Shown piece after piece: positions 8,321 to 16,464 of a stretch of DNA of 64,000 nucleotides. The position numbers were made by a program, and so were the translations under genes. Below the pieces are notes generated by a model, which did not search any database, was not told the origin of the DNA, and was given only the letters and a program-made list of their open reading frames with translations. Location: assembly GCF_003945385.1 (NCBI RefSeq), contig NZ_AP018920.1, positions 682,001 through 746,000 on the forward strand, given 5' to 3'. Numbering within the stretch: the stretch's first letter is position 1; the number at the start of each line of letters is the position of its first letter. Origin of the DNA: Pseudonocardia autotrophica (GTDB lineage: Bacteria > Actinomycetota > Actinomycetes > Mycobacteriales > Pseudonocardiaceae).

Positions 8321-9562
8321 TCAGGGCTCCTTCCGTGCGGTCATGGCGATGCGGTCGCAGTACTCGGCGTAGGCACCGAGGTAGGGCACCCGGACGCGGA
8401 CGACGTCCCGGCCGGGCGCGGAGAGGACGGCGACGCCGGGCTCGGCGGTCGCGTGGCGTTCCGCGAGCTCGCGGACGGCCGGGCCGTGCAGCATCTCCAG
8501 CGAGTCGCCGGGGACGCGGAACGAGAGGCGCAGGGCGTACTGGTCGCGGGCGTAGCCGCCGCCCATCGCCTCGGCCTCGGCGCGCTGCGCAAGCGTGATC
8601 ACGCGGAAGCCGACCTTGCGGCCCTCGGACAGCAAGCGCAGGTTCGCGGCCCTGATCCGGTCGAGGACCGAGCGCTCGCCGCGCCCAAGCTTCGGCATGG
8701 CGCCGGCGGCTCGGAGCAGGCCGGGGAACTCCTCGACGACGACCACGAACAGCGGCACGGCCGGGGACGGCTCGATCTTGTCCACGCGGTCCGGCAGCGC
8801 GGCCAGGCGTTCGTCCATCACGCCCACTAGCCGTTCCAGGAGCGCCGCGTGCTCCTCGAGATCCGCGGTCCCGGTTGCCTGCCACGGCCGATGCACCGTG
8901 CCGTCGTAGGGACAACCGAGCAGCAGGCCGGTGATGTCCGAGCCCGCGATCCGGACGTCGTCGGCCGCGGCGAGCTGGGCGAGCAGGCCGTAGGCGAACT
9001 GGGACTTGCCGGCGCCGTTCTGACCCTGGAGCGCGACGTGCGCGGCGTCGGCGAAGGTGTGCCCGAGCGCGTCGCCGAACTCGTCGCGTCCGAGCAGGAC
9101 CGGGTCCTGGCACGTGCCGACCGTGATGCGCGGCAGCGCGAACGGCTCGGTGAGTGGGTCCTGGTCGAGCAGCTCGACACGGACCCACCGGCCGCCGTGC
9201 GGCACGACGCGCAGCGTCTCGAACCCGAGGCTGTGCGCGAGCCGGTCGCCGACCCGGGAGAGGTCCTGCGGCTCCTGACCGGGCAGCAGCTCGACGAGCA
9301 CCGTCGTCGGTCGGTCGACGACGATCCGGCCGACCCTGGGGGTGCGGACCGTCGGCCCGGTGGCGGTGTCGGTGGTCCGGCTGACGCCGACGCCCTCGCA
9401 GGCGTCCCGCCACACGAAGCGCAGGTGCTCGGCGAACGCCCAGCACTCCTGCTCGTGCTCACGGTCAGCCCGGCGGTCGGCCCAGGAGCGCCGTGTGCGG
9501 CCGAACCAGCCGCCACCGCGTGATCGGTCGGGCGGGAACGGCAGGAGCGCCGTGGCGGTCAT
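8321..9562 (-). CDS. FtsK/SpoIIIE-type DNA translocase (TraB/TraSA-like)
   Basis: A 413-residue ATPase with the FtsK/SpoIIIE core. Walker A is GQNGAGKS (about 180-187) and Walker B is LFVVVVEEFPG; later comes the motif RVITLAQRAEAEAMGGGY, corresponding to the hexamer interface region. In AICEs this single protein moves double-stranded DNA between mycelial cells, or helps replication. No transmembrane helix is visible at the N-terminus, so it may be a short, soluble or peripheral form compared with TraSA. The ATG at 9562 is preceded by GGAGGG and overlaps the preceding stop as ATGA. Confidence 0.9.
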   Translation of the reverse strand: MTATALLPFPPDRSRGGGWFGRTRRSWADRRADREHEQECWAFAEHLRFVWRDACEGVGVSRTTDTATGPTVRTPRVGRIVVDRPTTVLVELLPGQEPQDLSRVGDRLAHSLGFETLRVVPHGGRWVRVELLDQDPLTEPFALPRITVGTCQDPVLLGRDEFGDALGHTFADAAHVALQGQNGAGKSQFAYGLLAQLAAADDVRIAGSDITGLLLGCPYDGTVHRPWQATGTADLEEHAALLERLVGVMDERLAALPDRVDKIEPSPAVPLFVVVVEEFPGLLRAAGAMPKLGRGERSVLDRIRAANLRLLSEGRKVGFRVITLAQRAEAEAMGGGYARDQYALRLSFRVPGDSLEMLHGPAVRELAERHATAEPGVAVLSAPGRDVVRVRVPYLGAYAEYCDRIAMTARKEP

Positions 9563-9714
9563 GACGCCCTCCGCGGCACCGGAAGCAGGGCGGGGGAGAG
9601 GGCGGCGGTGAACGCCCAGTCCCCGCACTCCGGGCACTCGCCCAGCGCGGGCGGGTATTCGGTCTCGCAGCCGCGGCAGACGAACACGACGCCCGGGTCG
9701 GTCTCGGCGGCCAT
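9559..9714 (-). CDS. 51-residue zinc-ribbon protein
   Basis: A tiny protein, MAAETDPGVVFVCRGCETEY onward, with two CxxC pairs (CRGC and CPEC) separated by 11 residues: a treble-clef or zinc-ribbon fold. The role is unknown; small zinc ribbons often sit beside translocase genes in actinomycete elements, perhaps as DNA or protein adaptors. Its ATG overlaps the upstream stop (TGATG) and its stop overlaps the translocase ATG (ATGA), so it is tightly coupled and almost certainly translated. Confidence 0.82.
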   Translation of the reverse strand: MAAETDPGVVFVCRGCETEYPPALGECPECGDWAFTAALSPALLPVPRRAS

Positions 9715-10109
9715 CAGCTCGCCTCCGCCTGCTTGGTACGCGGGCCGGTGGCGGTCAGCGAGCGGACCTCCTGGCAGCGATACCAGACCTGCGCACCGAC
9801 GACCTGGCCCTCGCGGTTCTTCTTGTCCATCACGCCGATCTCGAACCCGACGAGCTGGACGGGCTCGGCCGGCCCCAGCTCGGCGCCCGGCTGGTGGTGG
9901 GCCGTGATACCCACCTTGATGATCTCGTTGGTCGAGCGGCCGAACTGGCGGAAGCTCGCGACGAGCTGTACCTCCCACTTCGGCACGCCGTCCTTGGACG
10001 TCTCCTGCACGTCGGAGCCGAAGCGTGTCTTCGGCTCGCCGGACAGGAAGAGCACGCGCTCGAACGTCGCTGCCTGGTCGATGGCGTAGATCTGCGGCAC
10101 TGGAATCAC
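9714..10109 (-). CDS. AICE conserved hypothetical protein, first gene of transfer/integration operon
   Basis: A 131-residue soluble protein (IPVPQIYAIDQAATFERVLF, then KTRFGSDVQETSKDGVPKWE). It looks like a compact alpha/beta protein; proteins of this kind commonly precede the ftsK-like gene in actinomycete elements, function unknown. The GTG at 10109 is taken as the start. There is no strong ribosome site, and a transcript starting near the operator pair at 10123-10173 would have almost no leader. It heads a chain of six overlapping genes ending with int. Confidence 0.75.
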   Translation of the reverse strand: MIPVPQIYAIDQAATFERVLFLSGEPKTRFGSDVQETSKDGVPKWEVQLVASFRQFGRSTNEIIKVGITAHHQPGAELGPAEPVQLVGFEIGVMDKKNREGQVVGAQVWYRCQEVRSLTATGPRTKQAEAS

Positions 10110-10122
10110 CCCGTGGTGTCGG

Positions 10123-10173
10123 TCCTCTAGACAGGTTCGACGGTAAGTGCAAGACGCTTAGGTGTCTAGAGGA
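10123..10173. promoter_or_regulatory. Inverted pair of 11-bp operators between the two AICE regulons
   Basis: TGTCTAGAGGA occurs exactly on the minus strand at 10123-10133 and on the plus strand at 10163-10173. It lies upstream of the transfer/integration operon and beyond the 3' end of the GntR gene. A near copy (TGCCTAGACGA, 9 of 11) precedes the GntR gene at 11005. This distribution fits a KorSA-like repressor acting on the operon and on itself. Confidence 0.65.
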
Positions 10174-10212
10174 GTTGCCGTCACCGAACGGAGTGCACCC
10201 GATCGGCCCAGG

Positions 10213-10989
10213 TCAGCGAGCTGGAATGTCGTACTCCAGGACATACGCCGGGGCGGCCTTGAGCGTGTCGCAGACCTCGACCGGGCGCCCGGTCGTGTCG
10301 TAGGCGGTCCGCAGGACGACCATCACCGGCACGCCGTCGGTGAGCTGGAGGCGGCGTCGCTCGTCGGCGGTGGGCATGCGGGCCGAGACCTCCTCGGTGA
10401 AGTGGTCCAGCTCGTGGCCCAGCTCCTCCAGGCGCGCGTAGATGCCGCCCGGGCCGGTGTCGTCGGCGACGATGGGGGAGCCGGCCGCGATCGAGGCCGG
10501 GACGTACGAGACGGCCGTCTCGACGGGCTGGCCGTCGGCCAGGTAGCGGCGGGACCGGACGACGACGTCCCCGCCATCGCCGAGGCGCAGGCGGTCGCGG
10601 ATCTCGTCGGGTGGGCTGGCGGTCGAGACCTCCAGCTGGTCGACGCGCGGGGTGAAGCCGGTCTTTTCTGCCTCGACGCCAAACGCGGCGAGGCCGGCCT
10701 CGCGATGGCGGCGGGCGAAGCGTTCGGAGGCGAGGCGGCGGACTTGGACGGGCTGGCTGACGAAGACGCCTCGACCCTGCTCAGCGACGACTCGACCCTC
10801 GGAGCGAAGCTCCTGGATCGCCTGCCGGGCGGTCATTCGGGCGACCTCGTAGTGCTTCATGAGCTGAGCTTCGGACGGCAGCTTGTCTCCTGCCACCAGC
10901 TCGCCTCGAGTAATGGCAGCGCGAAGCTGGTCGGCGATCTGACGGTAAGGCGCGCGGTCACCCGAGCGGTCAAGGCTTCCGAGGTGCAC
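10213..10989 (-). CDS. GntR-family repressor with UTRA domain (KorSA-like)
   Basis: A 258-residue transcription regulator. The N-terminal winged helix-turn-helix reads APYRQIADQLRAAITRGEL, then KLPSEAQLMKHYEVARMTAR and QAIQELRSEGRVV. The C-terminal UTRA effector domain begins near residue 90 and ends PVEVCDTLKAAPAYVLEYD. KorSA of pSAM2 is a GntR protein that keeps the element integrated and silent, and the position fits that role. The GTG at 10989 has GGAGA upstream. Candidate operators are the TCTAGA-type motifs at 10123, 10163 and 11005. Confidence 0.9.
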   Translation of the reverse strand: MHLGSLDRSGDRAPYRQIADQLRAAITRGELVAGDKLPSEAQLMKHYEVARMTARQAIQELRSEGRVVAEQGRGVFVSQPVQVRRLASERFARRHREAGLAAFGVEAEKTGFTPRVDQLEVSTASPPDEIRDRLRLGDGGDVVVRSRRYLADGQPVETAVSYVPASIAAGSPIVADDTGPGGIYARLEELGHELDHFTEEVSARMPTADERRRLQLTDGVPVMVVLRTAYDTTGRPVEVCDTLKAAPAYVLEYDIPAR

Positions 10990-11004
10990 TGTCTCGTCTC
11001 CAGG

Positions 11005-11015
11005 TGCCTAGACGA
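11005..11015 (+). promoter_or_regulatory. Candidate GntR auto-operator
   Basis: TGCCTAGACGA differs at two of 11 positions from the paired motif TGTCTAGAGGA at 10163. It lies 16 bases upstream of the GntR start codon and 50 bases upstream of the Nudix start, so it could control both divergent genes. Confidence 0.5.
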
Positions 11016-11064
11016 CTATGTTGCTGGACAAGCCTACCGACGGTGGTCCCTCCTGGAGGTCCCT

Positions 11065-11496
11065 GTGTCAGAACCGCCGAGACATTCTGTAAGTGTGGCC
11101 GGAATAGTAGTGGATGAAGCGGGTAGGGTCCTAACCATTCAGCGGCAAGACAATCTGCATTGGGAGCCCCCGGGTGGAGTGCTGGAAATGGATGAAACTC
11201 CCGAAGCTGGAACGGTACGTGAGGTGCTCGAAGAAACTGGCATACAGGTCGAAGTCGAACGCTTGACTGGCGTATACAAGAACATGCAACGCGGAGTGAT
11301 TGCTCTCGTCTTCCGGTGTAAGCCAGTCGCGGGTGCTCTATCGACCTCCGATGAGTCCCGGCGTGTCGCGTGGAAAGATCGTGCGGCGATTCTCGAAGAG
11401 ATGACTCTAGTCTATAGAGTACGTGTTGAAGATGCGTTCGACTGCGAGCATGTCGCAGTGCGGAGTCACGACGGAAATCGGATACTGTCAGACTAG
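11065..11496 (+). CDS. Nudix hydrolase (Pif-like position)
   Basis: A 143-residue Nudix protein. The signature is complete: GVLEMDE then seven residues then REVLEETGI. Nudix enzymes hydrolyse nucleoside diphosphate derivatives. In pSAM2, the immunity factor Pif, which blocks entry of a second copy, is a Nudix protein encoded next to the regulators; the same placement here, divergent from the KorSA-like gene, suggests the same job. The GTG at 11065 has TGGAGG upstream. Base composition drops from here on, so the gene may belong with the imported defence cargo rather than the backbone. Confidence 0.88.
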   Translation: MSEPPRHSVSVAGIVVDEAGRVLTIQRQDNLHWEPPGGVLEMDETPEAGTVREVLEETGIQVEVERLTGVYKNMQRGVIALVFRCKPVAGALSTSDESRRVAWKDRAAILEEMTLVYRVRVEDAFDCEHVAVRSHDGNRILSD

Positions 11497-11586
11497 ACCT
11501 CTTTCCCGATAGTGTGATACAAAACTTCTCGATACTGCCAGGACCACCGAAGACTACGCGTCGTTGGTGCGAAGCGAGGAGCTGAG

Positions 11587-13515
11587 TTGCACCTAGAGTC
11601 ACTCACGGTCCAGAACTTTCGATGCTTCGGGCCGGATCCCGTTTGCCTAGAGTTCGAGACGGATACAACAGTGTTCATCGGTGCTAACGGAAGCGGGAAG
11701 ACTGCAGTTATGCAGGCGCTCCAGCGGATGTTTGGTGTTGTGGCAGACGCTAGACGTGTCCGGCGGCAGGATTTCCACGTCCCAGCCGAGGAAGTCGAAG
11801 AGCCGGACGAGCGTTCGCTCATGGTGGAAGCTGTCTTCGCCTTCCCTGAGCTAGGCGCTGGCCGGGATTTATCGAGCGCGGTGCCAGCTTTCTGGCACCA
11901 GATGGCGGCTGACCAGAACGGCACAATGAAGTGTCGTCTTCGTCTTGAAGCGACCTGGACCAATAATGGACTCGACGGCACCATTGACGACCGTCTGATC
12001 GCTATCAAGAGTCACGATGAAAATTACACTGACGAGGCGGTCGCGATCGTGCGTGGCCCGACCAGGAGCCAGATCCAGTTTGTCTATGTGCCAGCAGTGC
12101 GCGACGCTGCATCCCACCTTGCAGGCCTTCTAAGAGGGCGTCTATGGCAGTCTATCAAGTGGTCTGATGGGTTTGTTGATGAGCTTAAGAAAAGTGGAGA
12201 TGGGCTCAATGACGCATTCCTCGACGAGCGGGGTGTAGATTCACTGCTATCGGTATTGACATCGCGTTGGCAAGAAGTCCATGGAGCGGGTACCCATTCT
12301 CAGCCGGTACTTCGACCGATCAACTCGAAACTCGAAGACTTCGTACGCAACCTCGATGTCGTGTTCAGGCCAGACGAAACGGGAAGAGATCGGATTGTAT
12401 CTGAGCTTAGCGATGGCCAGCGGTCCATGTTCTGCATATCGCTAGTTTCCGCCACGCTCGATGTCGAGAACCAGATTAAGGAGCGCGCGGAAGGTTTCGA
12501 CGCCGAAGCTTTCTCTATGCCGGTACTTACGCTTGTCGGCGTCGAAGAACCTGAGAACAACTTGATGCCGTTCTACTTGTCTAGGATTGTGGAGCAGCTT
12601 CGCGAGGTTATGGCTTCGAGAGGTGGCCAAGCTCTGATATCAAGCCACTCAGCGAGTGTTCTTTCTCGTATTGAGCCGAAGCAAATCCGCCATTTCAGAG
12701 CTAAGTCCTCCTCGGGATCTTCGGTCCGGAAGATCCAGCTGCCAGCGGGCGAAGACGAGTACAAGTATATCCGGGAAGCAGTACGGGCGTATCCCGAGCT
12801 GTATTTTGCGAGCTATGTCATTCTGGGCGAAGGAAGCTCCGAGGAAGTCGTAATCCCGCGCGTTGCGGAAGCTATTGGCCTTCCGATTGATAGATCTTTT
12901 GTGGCAATTGTCCCGCTTGGCGGGCGTCATGTGAATCACTTCTGGCGGTTACTGAACGATCTGGATATCCCTCATTCGACCCTGTTGGACCTCGATCTTG
13001 GCAGAAGCGGAGGGGGTCATGGGCGGATCAAGTACGCAATTGAGCAGTTAGAAGCCATAGGTGTGCCTAACGATCAAATCGTTAGTGGAACGAGTCTAAC
13101 GGTTTCCGCGTTGGCGGAAGCTTCGATGTCTCGTGATGTACTCGATCAGTGGATTGCTAAACTGCGGCAGCATCGAATCTATTACTCATACCCGCTTGAT
13201 ATCGACATGTCAATGTTAGTCTCCCTGCCGGAGCAGTATCAAGAAGTTGCCGATGGCGGGAATGGCCCAAGCGATCAGGGCGATCCTGTAAGTGCGGTAC
13301 TCGGTGAGAAGGGTGACGCAAGTCTGCTCGAGGAACTGCCGTTTACCTGGTATAGGTACCTATTTCTTGGTCGAGGCAAGCCCACAACACACGCGAGGTC
13401 CCTCTCGAAGGTAGAGGATAGCGATCTCGCGCTCAGGTCTCCGGAAGAGCTCCGCGCTTTGGTCGACCGCATCGCATCGGAGATCCCGAACTCCCCCTTC
13501 GGAGGGGTGCAATAG
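11587..13515 (+). CDS. gajA: GajA-like OLD-family ATPase-TOPRIM nuclease (Gabija defence)
   Basis: A 642-residue protein with the two-part layout of Gabija GajA: an SMC/ABC-like ATPase domain, then a TOPRIM nuclease domain. Walker A is GANGSGKT (32-39), the ABC-like signature is LSDGQRS, Walker B is VGVEEPENN (about 317-325) and the switch His is in SSHSASVLSRI. The TOPRIM part has the acidic loop LGEGSSEE (Glu414) and the DxD pair DLD (468-470). The rare TTG start at 11587 is supported by GAGGAG and by the match of MHLESLTVQNFRCF to the family start. The helicase gene follows after 2 bases. GajA cleaves DNA and is restrained by nucleotides until phage infection lowers them. The low GC and A/T-rich codons mark it as foreign. 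Confidence 0.85.
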   Translation: MHLESLTVQNFRCFGPDPVCLEFETDTTVFIGANGSGKTAVMQALQRMFGVVADARRVRRQDFHVPAEEVEEPDERSLMVEAVFAFPELGAGRDLSSAVPAFWHQMAADQNGTMKCRLRLEATWTNNGLDGTIDDRLIAIKSHDENYTDEAVAIVRGPTRSQIQFVYVPAVRDAASHLAGLLRGRLWQSIKWSDGFVDELKKSGDGLNDAFLDERGVDSLLSVLTSRWQEVHGAGTHSQPVLRPINSKLEDFVRNLDVVFRPDETGRDRIVSELSDGQRSMFCISLVSATLDVENQIKERAEGFDAEAFSMPVLTLVGVEEPENNLMPFYLSRIVEQLREVMASRGGQALISSHSASVLSRIEPKQIRHFRAKSSSGSSVRKIQLPAGEDEYKYIREAVRAYPELYFASYVILGEGSSEEVVIPRVAEAIGLPIDRSFVAIVPLGGRHVNHFWRLLNDLDIPHSTLLDLDLGRSGGGHGRIKYAIEQLEAIGVPNDQIVSGTSLTVSALAEASMSRDVLDQWIAKLRQHRIYYSYPLDIDMSMLVSLPEQYQEVADGGNGPSDQGDPVSAVLGEKGDASLLEELPFTWYRYLFLGRGKPTTHARSLSKVEDSDLALRSPEELRALVDRIASEIPNSPFGGVQ

Positions 13516-14615
13516 TTATGGGTGGTCGCGAAACCGAATGGGCGCCTGTCGGCATACCGAGTCTCGAACCGGCCGCGTTAGAAGCAGTTCGAGAAGCAGG
13601 CCACGGTTGCGTTATTGCAGGTCCAGGTGCCGGCAAAACGGAGTTGCTGGCTCAAAAAGCCGCATATCTGTTTTCGTCGGGATTATGTCCGGCTCCGTAT
13701 CGCGTGCTGTCGATATCATTTAAGACGGACTCTGCAGAGAATCTGGCCCGGCGAGTCGAGGAGCGTTGCGGGCGCGCGACGTCGCTTCGTTTCGACTCGA
13801 TGACTTTCGATGCCTTCACTAAGAATATTCTGGATCGGTTCTCAACAACCCTTCCTCAGATCTGGCAGCCATCTAACGCCTACCACGTAGATTTTCCCAC
13901 ACGAGGTGATTTTCGAACGTTTACGGCCAAGCTCGCACAGTTCCGGCCACATTGGCGCGATGTTCTTATGGGTATGACGTGGGACGACTTCAGTCAGAAT
14001 CTCCTTGGGACGTTCTCGCTTCCTTCTAGCCCTGCAGCGGCGGCCACTGCTCAGGAGTGTGCGGTCTTGAATTGGGTGAAATCCGGAGTAGATCGAAGTC
14101 CATCCGCCCTCTCTTTCCCGGTCATTAATCGACTAACGCATTTGCTGCTGCGAAACGCCCCTTCGGTGGCGCGGGCATTGATGGCCACTTACCCATTTGT
14201 GTTCGTGGATGAATTCCAGGATACAACGCATTCCCAGTACGACTTGTTGGCTTCGACGTTTCTGTCGGGTGGCTCGAAGATCACCGTAGTCGGGGATGAG
14301 AAGCAGAAGATTATGGGCTGGGCTGGAGCCAGGTCTGACTCGTTCGGTGCCTTCTGTAGCGAAGTTTCCATTAGTCCCCGGGAACTAAGATTCAACTATC
14401 GAAGCGTTCCTGACCTAGTCAGAGTTCAGCATTCGGTCGCGCAGCAATTGGACCCTGCTATCGAAATGGGCGAGTCGAAAGCTGAGCTTATCGAGGATGA
14501 ACAATCGGCTCGGCTGTGGACGTTTGATCGAATCGACGACGAAGGCGAGCGCATCGCCAGGTGGATCAAGGAAGATCACCTGCGTACCGGCCTCCCATAC
14601 GACAACTACGTCTTA

Positions 14616-15537
14616 GAGCGTGTTTGAGAAGGCCGGCGTGTCTGCGTGGTCCGGGCGCCGGTGTGGTCCATCGTGGATGGGTGGCTCGGCGTAAGCGGCG
14701 GTATCCCTCGGACACCAGCGATGCCCAGTGGGCGTTGATCGAGCCGCTCCTGCCCGAGGCCGGATCGGGTGGGCGGCCGGAGAAGCATCCACGCCGGGAC
14801 GTGGTCGACGCGATCCTCTACGTGGTGCGCGCGGGGTGCGCATGGCGTGCTCTGCCTGCGGACTTCCCGCCATGGCAGACCGTGTACTGGTACTTCAACC
14901 GATGGGAGCAGCAGAAGGTCACCGAACAGATCCTGCCGGTCGTACGCGGACAGCTGCGCGCCGACGAGGGCCGCGACCCGGAGCCGAGCGCGGGCATCAT
15001 CGACTCCCAGTCCGTGCGCGGCGCCGACACCGTCGGACAGGACACACGTGGATACGACGCCGGAAAGAAGGTCAACGGTCGGAAGCGGTTCATCATCACC
15101 GACACCCTCGGCCTGCTCTTGACGACGATGGTGTGCTCGGCGTCGGTCCAGGACCGCGACGGCGCCAAGTCGATCCTGCTCGACCTCTACCTGCGCACGA
15201 GGGTGCGCTTCGTGTTCGCCGACGCCGGGTTCGCCGGCCGCCTGCTCGACTGGGCCACCTCGATCCTGCGGACCACGGTCGAGGTCGTCCGCAAACCGCC
15301 TGAGCAGCGCGGATTCGCCGTCCTGCCGCGCAGGTGGGCGGTCGAGCGGACCCTGGCCTGGCTCACCGCGCACCGGCGTCTGGCCCGAGACTACGAACGC
15401 GACCCCGCCGTGTCCGAGGCCATGATCCGCTGGGCGGCGATCAACACCATCACCCGCCGCCTCGCCCGCGGCACCCCGGCCGCCCGGCAACAGAAGTACA
15501 TGATCACACCCGCGACTTGATCTTCTCAAACACGCTC
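14616..15537 (+). mobile_element. IS5-family insertion sequence inside gajB
   Basis: A 922-bp element with perfect 16-bp terminal inverted repeats (GAGCGTGTTTGAGAAG at the left, its complement at 15522-15537) and a 3-bp target duplication TTA on each side. It contains one transposase gene reading left to right. The intact ends and clean duplication indicate a recent insertion. Confidence 0.93.
14681..15520 (+). CDS. IS5-family DDE transposase
   Basis: A 279-residue transposase in one open frame. The N-terminal DUF4096-type part reads RRYPSDTSDAQWALIEPLLP, followed by the WRALPADFPPWQTVYWYFNRW helix region. The DDE residues lie in IIDSQSVRGADT (Asp), FADAGFAG (Asp) and RRWAVERTLAWL (Glu). GTG at 14681 or 14663 is the likely start; I give 14681 because family members begin a few residues before RRYPSD. 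The stop lies just before the right inverted repeat. Confidence 0.92.
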   Translation: MARRKRRYPSDTSDAQWALIEPLLPEAGSGGRPEKHPRRDVVDAILYVVRAGCAWRALPADFPPWQTVYWYFNRWEQQKVTEQILPVVRGQLRADEGRDPEPSAGIIDSQSVRGADTVGQDTRGYDAGKKVNGRKRFIITDTLGLLLTTMVCSASVQDRDGAKSILLDLYLRTRVRFVFADAGFAGRLLDWATSILRTTVEVVRKPPEQRGFAVLPRRWAVERTLAWLTAHRRLARDYERDPAVSEAMIRWAAINTITRRLARGTPAARQQKYMITPAT

Positions 15538-16400
15538 TTACTGGTACGGCAGAAAGCGGATGACTTCGAGCAGTCTCTACGCCCATACTTTGAGAAGTAT
15601 GATGTACGGCTTGTGAATCATGCGAAGCAAGCTGCGACCATTCCTCTTCAGGATCTTCTAAAAGATCGTATCTGCTCTTTTGGCGTGGAGTTGCTTCGAT
15701 TGTCTGTCGCGGAGGCTCCCCCACGAAGTTGGGATTCAGTTCGGGAGACTTTGTTGCTCTTGAGGCAATTAGACCCAGTGGAAGACGATATCGCATATCT
15801 GGACCTGGAGGATGAAATCCACAAAGAGGTTGATCAGTTGCGCTTACTGATCGCGAGCCTTCCCGTGGAGTCTTCATCTGCCGATCAGGTGGCGGCTCGG
15901 ATGGAGGAATTCGTTCCGGATAGAGTTTGGAGTCGAGGGTTTCGCTCCTATCAGGACTCGGATGCCGCGCAGCGGGCCCGCAGTGCCTTCGCGGAACGAC
16001 TACGGCAAGTTCTGGACTACACGGACAAGTGGTGGTCAGTTGCTGCCGACTTCGGTGGGGAGAATGCTGTTTCGATTCTATCCATCCATCGAAGCAAAGG
16101 ACTTGAGTTCGATACTGTAATAAATGTTGGCTTCGATGACGCCTCATGGTGGAGCTATAGAAGAGATCCATCTGAAGGGAACTCCACGTTCTTCGTGGGC
16201 ATGTCCCGCGCTCGCCGACGGTTGATCTACGCGCACTGTGCTGAACGTGGCCGTCGGCACGAGATCTCGCCGTTGTTTGATCTGCTGCAACAGGCCGGCG
16301 TTGCCGAAGAACACTTCACGTAGGGGCGCTCGCCGCGCCCCACACCCCGGGCGACCTCCGGGGAGGGTGTCTCCCCGCCGGCCACCTGCGGCGGTAGCAC

Positions 16401-16464
16401 CTCCGGCGGGCGGGTCCAGGTCGTTCAGCGCATGCGGTGCTCCACCTGGACCCGCCCACCGGAG
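16401..16464. terminator. Long stem-loop at the 3' end of the rep gene
   Basis: Arms at 16401-16421 and 16444-16464 match at 20 of 21 positions around a 22-base loop, across the rep stop codon. It may be a bidirectional terminator between convergent gajB and rep, or, since rolling-circle origins lie near rep genes, part of an origin. The sequence alone does not decide. Confidence 0.55.

Larger units (their letters stand above)
13518..16323 (+). pseudogene. gajB: gajB-like UvrD-family helicase, interrupted by an IS5-family element
   Basis: A superfamily 1A helicase split by an insertion at 14616-15537. Upstream are motif I GPGAGKTELLAQ, Ia SFKTDSAENLA, II VDEFQDT, III VGDEKQKIMGWAGA and IV FNYRS; downstream are V SIHRSKGLEFD and VI FVGMSRARRRL. 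Without the IS and one copy of the TTA duplication the frame runs through as NYVLLVRQKADD, and 2806 minus 925 bases gives 627 codons, a clean 626-residue protein. As it stands, translation stops at GAGCGTGTTTGA in the IS end after 369 residues, losing motifs V and VI. GajB supplies the helicase partner of GajA; 626 residues is somewhat longer than the type protein. Translation from 13518 is coupled to gajA. Confidence 0.85.
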
